A stretch of DNA of 64,000 bases from DAOPXV01 sp964551445 (GTDB lineage Bacteria; Muiribacteriota; UBA9980): assembly GCA_964551445.1 (NCBI GenBank), contig CAZKCG010000006.1:1-64000 (forward strand), written 5' to 3'. A program made the position numbers and the translations under genes. Shown here in pieces: positions 60,929-64,000 of the stretch (positions are counted from its first letter, which is position 1; each line of letters opens with the position of its first letter). The notes beneath the pieces are model-generated. The model ran no database searches. It was not told where the DNA came from and was given only the letters and a program-made list of their open reading frames with translations.

Positions 60929-63900
60929 TTACTGGTTCGCCGTCACTACATATAATTTAAAGTCCTGGTCACCTTTTTTGATATTTAAGTTATTAAAGTA
61001 TTTGAAATTGTCCACGAGAGTCGACCGGCCGTTTCCGTAATCGATGTCAATGCGCACTAATTTTTTTCCGGCGGCTGGCGTTACGGTGAATGACAGATCC
61101 CAATAGGACGTAAAATATTTATTTTCTACGCTGGGAACCAACTTATATTCCGCTACATTATCCGCCGATGGTTCAACTATAACGGTCGCGGTTCTTTTAG
61201 GCGAAAAGTGCGCGGCGGCGTTAAAATCTACTCCCGGAGTTTTAAATTTAACGCTGCCGGTTTCGAAGTTGCCGAGTTTATATGGGTTCGTTTCATAGGT
61301 GTTTGGCGGATATCCGATATATCCGATCTCGCTCAATAGATAGCCTGGAGAAGCAGTCGCGGTCAGGGTTATTTCGCTGCCCGGTAAATAATACCAGTTA
61401 TCGCCTTTATTGTCTATAGTAATAGTGCCGCCGTTTGGAGTTATGGCGTTATAATCGAAACGATACATTTTCTGATTGTTGGAATTAAACCTCTCGTATC
61501 TGAAATAATAATTTTCGTATTTTTTTTCGAGTTTTACGTTATATCTAAAAACACCATTTTCTGAGGTGTACGGATAAACCTGATAGTAATCACATGTATA
61601 TTTCTCGCAGTCCCTGACTCTCCATTCGGAAAATGTTGAAGAAGCGCCGGGTATGAAAGTGAATTCAAAATAACTGCCGATAATGCCATAAACATATTCG
61701 GGATAAGTTTCGCCCCAGTTATCGCCTGCGGACCCTTTAGTTCTGGGTGATAACGATCCGGGAGCGCCAGGTGTCATGAAAAGCGATATTTTAGCGACTG
61801 TCGGATCGTTTTCGTCGACAATCAAATAATTCGCCTGGCTTATGCTCGATGAAACCAACATTTTAGCTATAGTTTTATAAGCGATGGCTTTTACGGTCAT
61901 GCTTTTTTCTATTTTAAAAGGCTCGGTGTATAGCGTTCCGTAATTCACGCCTGGATCTGTACCGTCGGTAGTATATCTTATTAAGGCATTTTCACTCGTC
62001 GTACTTAAAGCTACGGTCTGGGCGGTGACATAAGTTCCGCCGCCGGAAGATATTAAGGGCGGCCAAGTGAAAAATTCTATGCTTCGCTCGTAAATTTTCC
62101 ATGTGTAAGAAAATAATTCGGCCTTGAATTCGGCGAGGTTCCATGAGAACACCTCCACCACAAAATTCACGCTCGCGCCGACGCCGGCCGATACCGATAT
62201 GTCGGCCCTGTCGATCTTTGCCATTTCGGCGAGGAATGACAGAAATACTTCGAGCGCGATCTTCGGGCCGGTCACTCCGGCGATCTTGAGCATGAACCCG
62301 AAACTCAGGCGCGGCTTTATCTCGATGGCGCCCTTCATCTCGTAATCTTCTTTCGCGGATGCAGTTTTAGTAATCTCGTTTATCTTTTTCCATGCCGTGC
62401 CGTCATATTCCGCGCCGAGCCTCAAATTGTAATTCCAGTCGTTCGAGTATTTATAGCTTCCCGTCACTGCGGCGCTCGCGTCGATGCCGCAGGTTATGTC
62501 CCATTCAAAGGTGAATGGAACGGGGCCCACGGAGAAAATATGCGGTTTCGAGTGGAAGATCGCGAGTTCCGATTTGATCGGAAGAGGCACGGCCGCCGTA
62601 GCGTCAACCTGGAATTCAATTCCGCAGGCCATGCTCCCGCCGACCACGAAAAGGAACCTTTTGAGCGTGAACCAGTCGATCTGAAGGTCGCATTCGATGA
62701 CGGGATCGAAGTCGATATCAGCGCGCGTCAGAGTTACGCTCAGGCTGACGTTATCAAGTATCTTTTTAAGATTGTCTTTTGAAATGATACTTCTGTCGGG
62801 TGCCGGCGATGGCATTACGGTCCTGGAGCGCAGGAATCTTGCGACCGCCCTTGACTCGGGGCTTCCGGCCGCGGAAGTGTCGGCGGCCTGAAGCGCGGAT
62901 AATTTCCCTTTATATTGAAAATTAAGATTTTCGAACGCTTCTTCAAGGCTCGCCCGCGAAGTTGTCACGACGACTTTCGTTCCCTGGACCGAAACGGATG
63001 CAGCTTTTCTTATATATCCGTCTCCATAGTATCCGACAACGATGTCGCCGACCGCCGGCGCGGATGCGGCCGTTGGCGTGTTCAGGACTATCTGCGTCGA
63101 AGTGAGGGATTCGGTGATGACTGTGCCCTCATCTACTATCTTGGTTTTCGCGGCAAGCTTGTAACTGCATTTATACGCCGTTGTCTGAATTGAACCGGTG
63201 CCGGTAACCGCAAGCGTGAAAAATACTGTTTTTGTTGAGTTGGTTGCCGTGTCCGTGTATGTGACGGTAATAACGGCCGAAGTCGCGTATTTAGGCGCAG
63301 TGTAGGTCGTGCCGGAAATGCTGCCGGTGTCGGTCGAGAATGTCGGCGAAACGGTTACTTCGGATGTCGAGCCGTCCGTGTAACGCGAGTATAGCTTCAC
63401 TTTATTCAGGTCGTAATTTCCGCCAGCGGCGATAACGGCGGAGTCAGGAATTATATAAATGCCGTCGAAAACTTTCGGGATCGTTACGCCGTTGTCATAA
63501 TTAATTTTAGTATCTGCTGCCGCGTTTATAAAATAAGCCTCGCCGGCTTTAAGTGTCGGATCTATGCCGTCGGGCGTTGACGGGCTTCCGTCGGTTCCCC
63601 GGACCGCCTGAATGAAACTTCCTGACGCGGGACTCCATTTATATACCCCTGAAATAGACGGTGTCGCGTTTATCAGGTGGGTAAAAGACCTTACTGGAGA
63701 TGCGGATGATAATTTTGAGAAACCGAGCAGGTTGAATCCCTTTTTTAATGTTATATCGCCGATATTGGCTGCGGGCGGGCCGTTGATCGTTATGCTCGCG
63801 TCATTCTGCGCTTTTATTATATAACCTTTGCCCGTTGAAAGAGAGGCGAGGTTGCCTTCGGACATGCTTAAAAAACTTCCGGCCGCGGCGCTGTATGAAT

Positions 63901-64000
63901 AAATATTCTCGATAGCCGCGCTTTTATCTTTAAGCGCCTGAGGCGTCGGGGGCGGAGTTACGGTAAAACTGATGAAATTAAAGCCTGATTTAAGCGATAG
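60929..64000 (-). CDS. Giant secreted surface protein, N-terminus missing (right window edge)
   Basis: The frame is open from the stop at 60929 to base 64000, at least 1023 residues; an ATG at 63865 is internal, because the frame continues upstream with homologous sequence. Two copies of a module at the start of the visible part read LKSGFNFISFTVTP with GSFLSMSEG and GKGYII, then LKKGFNLLGFSKLSS with GSFIQAVRG and GEAYFI. Next are an Ig-like domain (DGSTSEVTVSPTFST), a large unknown beta-rich middle part, and a chitobiase-C/Fn3-like segment (VALSTTSENALIRYTTDGTD). C-terminal repeats recall InlB B-repeats (NGGTITID, LTATASPGYLL). It is probably exported to the cell surface; the signal peptide is outside the window. 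Confidence 0.85.
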   Translation of the reverse strand, partial: LSLKSGFNFISFTVTPPPTPQALKDKSAAIENIYSYSAAAGSFLSMSEGNLASLSTGKGYIIKAQNDASITINGPPAANIGDITLKKGFNLLGFSKLSSASPVRSFTHLINATPSISGVYKWSPASGSFIQAVRGTDGSPSTPDGIDPTLKAGEAYFINAAADTKINYDNGVTIPKVFDGIYIIPDSAVIAAGGNYDLNKVKLYSRYTDGSTSEVTVSPTFSTDTGSISGTTYTAPKYATSAVITVTYTDTATNSTKTVFFTLAVTGTGSIQTTAYKCSYKLAAKTKIVDEGTVITESLTSTQIVLNTPTAASAPAVGDIVVGYYGDGYIRKAASVSVQGTKVVVTTSRASLEEAFENLNFQYKGKLSALQAADTSAAGSPESRAVARFLRSRTVMPSPAPDRSIISKDNLKKILDNVSLSVTLTRADIDFDPVIECDLQIDWFTLKRFLFVVGGSMACGIEFQVDATAAVPLPIKSELAIFHSKPHIFSVGPVPFTFEWDITCGIDASAAVTGSYKYSNDWNYNLRLGAEYDGTAWKKINEITKTASAKEDYEMKGAIEIKPRLSFGFMLKIAGVTGPKIALEVFLSFLAEMAKIDRADISVSAGVGASVNFVVEVFSWNLAEFKAELFSYTWKIYERSIEFFTWPPLISSGGGTYVTAQTVALSTTSENALIRYTTDGTDPGVNYGTLYTEPFKIEKSMTVKAIAYKTIAKMLVSSSISQANYLIVDENDPTVAKISLFMTPGAPGSLSPRTKGSAGDNWGETYPEYVYGIIGSYFEFTFIPGASSTFSEWRVRDCEKYTCDYYQVYPYTSENGVFRYNVKLEKKYENYYFRYERFNSNNQKMYRFDYNAITPNGGTITIDNKGDNWYYLPGSEITLTATASPGYLLSEIGYIGYPPNTYETNPYKLGNFETGSVKFKTPGVDFNAAAHFSPKRTATVIVEPSADNVAEYKLVPSVENKYFTSYWDLSFTVTPAAGKKLVRIDIDYGNGRSTLVDNFKYFNNLNIKKGDQDFKLYVVTANQ

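Noticed and set aside
63685..63865. ATG at 63865 as the start of the right-edge surface protein
   Set aside because: The frame stays open to the window end, and the upstream sequence is a further copy of the module that follows, with no signal peptide or ribosome site at 63865.

Overview
The window is 64 kb of chromosome from a mid-GC, apparently diderm bacterium that I cannot place in a named species. An SLH-domain outer-membrane porin, giant secreted repeat proteins, many HEAT and TPR scaffold proteins and poly-HAMP chemoreceptors fit uncultivated diderm lineages of the Riflebacteria/Wallbacteria type. That placement is inference from gene content only. No tRNA, rRNA, CRISPR array, transposase or phage module was recognised.

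Layout. (1) 1-9.1 kb, minus strand: a chemotaxis block with two giant chemoreceptors built from long arrays of HAMP repeats (the first runs off the left edge), two almost identical CheW proteins and a third divergent CheW. A well-formed sigma-54 promoter (9064-9079) and a palindromic upstream site (9187-9245) precede it. (2) 9.3-13.9 kb, minus: a PAS-PAS sigma-54 activator that probably drives that promoter, a Crp/Fnr-type regulator, an MFS transporter overlapping it by 4 bases, and a Sir2 deacetylase. (3) 13.9-14.95 kb: a long non-coding stretch with direct and inverted repeats, then the strong promoter and long leader of the SLH porin. (4) 16.9-19.4 kb, plus: an exported DUF5329-like protein and a PilB/GspE homologue that has lost its Walker A. 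(5) 19.5-30.7 kb, minus: a lipoprotein of about 3700 residues made of about 17 copies of a beta-rich repeat. (6) 30.8-34.1 kb, plus: an RsbU-type phosphatase (REC-like, GAF, GAF, PP2C) and dapF. (7) 34.1-43.4 kb, minus: an unknown helical protein, two exported paralogues ending in a type IV pilin-like segment, a DUF3006 protein, a HEAT protein, a small protein, a single-ring Clp ATPase and purD. (8) 43.6-46.8 kb, plus: a STAS / HAMP membrane protein / HEAT cassette. (9) 47-54.5 kb: two very small ORFs, queH, an exported protein, a HEAT-TPR membrane protein, a secreted pilin-like/TPR protein, a small membrane protein and a secreted TPR protein. (10) 54.9-64 kb: clpB, a secreted NodB-like/PD40 protein and a partial giant surface protein that runs off the right edge.

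How the parts relate. Three themes recur. The first is signalling with unusually long relay arrays: poly-HAMP receptors with dedicated CheWs under sigma-54 control, plus partner-switching parts (STAS, RsbU phosphatase, HAMP protein) without an adjacent anti-sigma kinase. The second is large secreted or surface proteins. The third is type IV pilus-derived parts reused outside a pilus operon: a pseudo-ATPase and three proteins carrying pilin-like segments in non-pilin positions. The last is, to my reading, the most likely place for undescribed biology.
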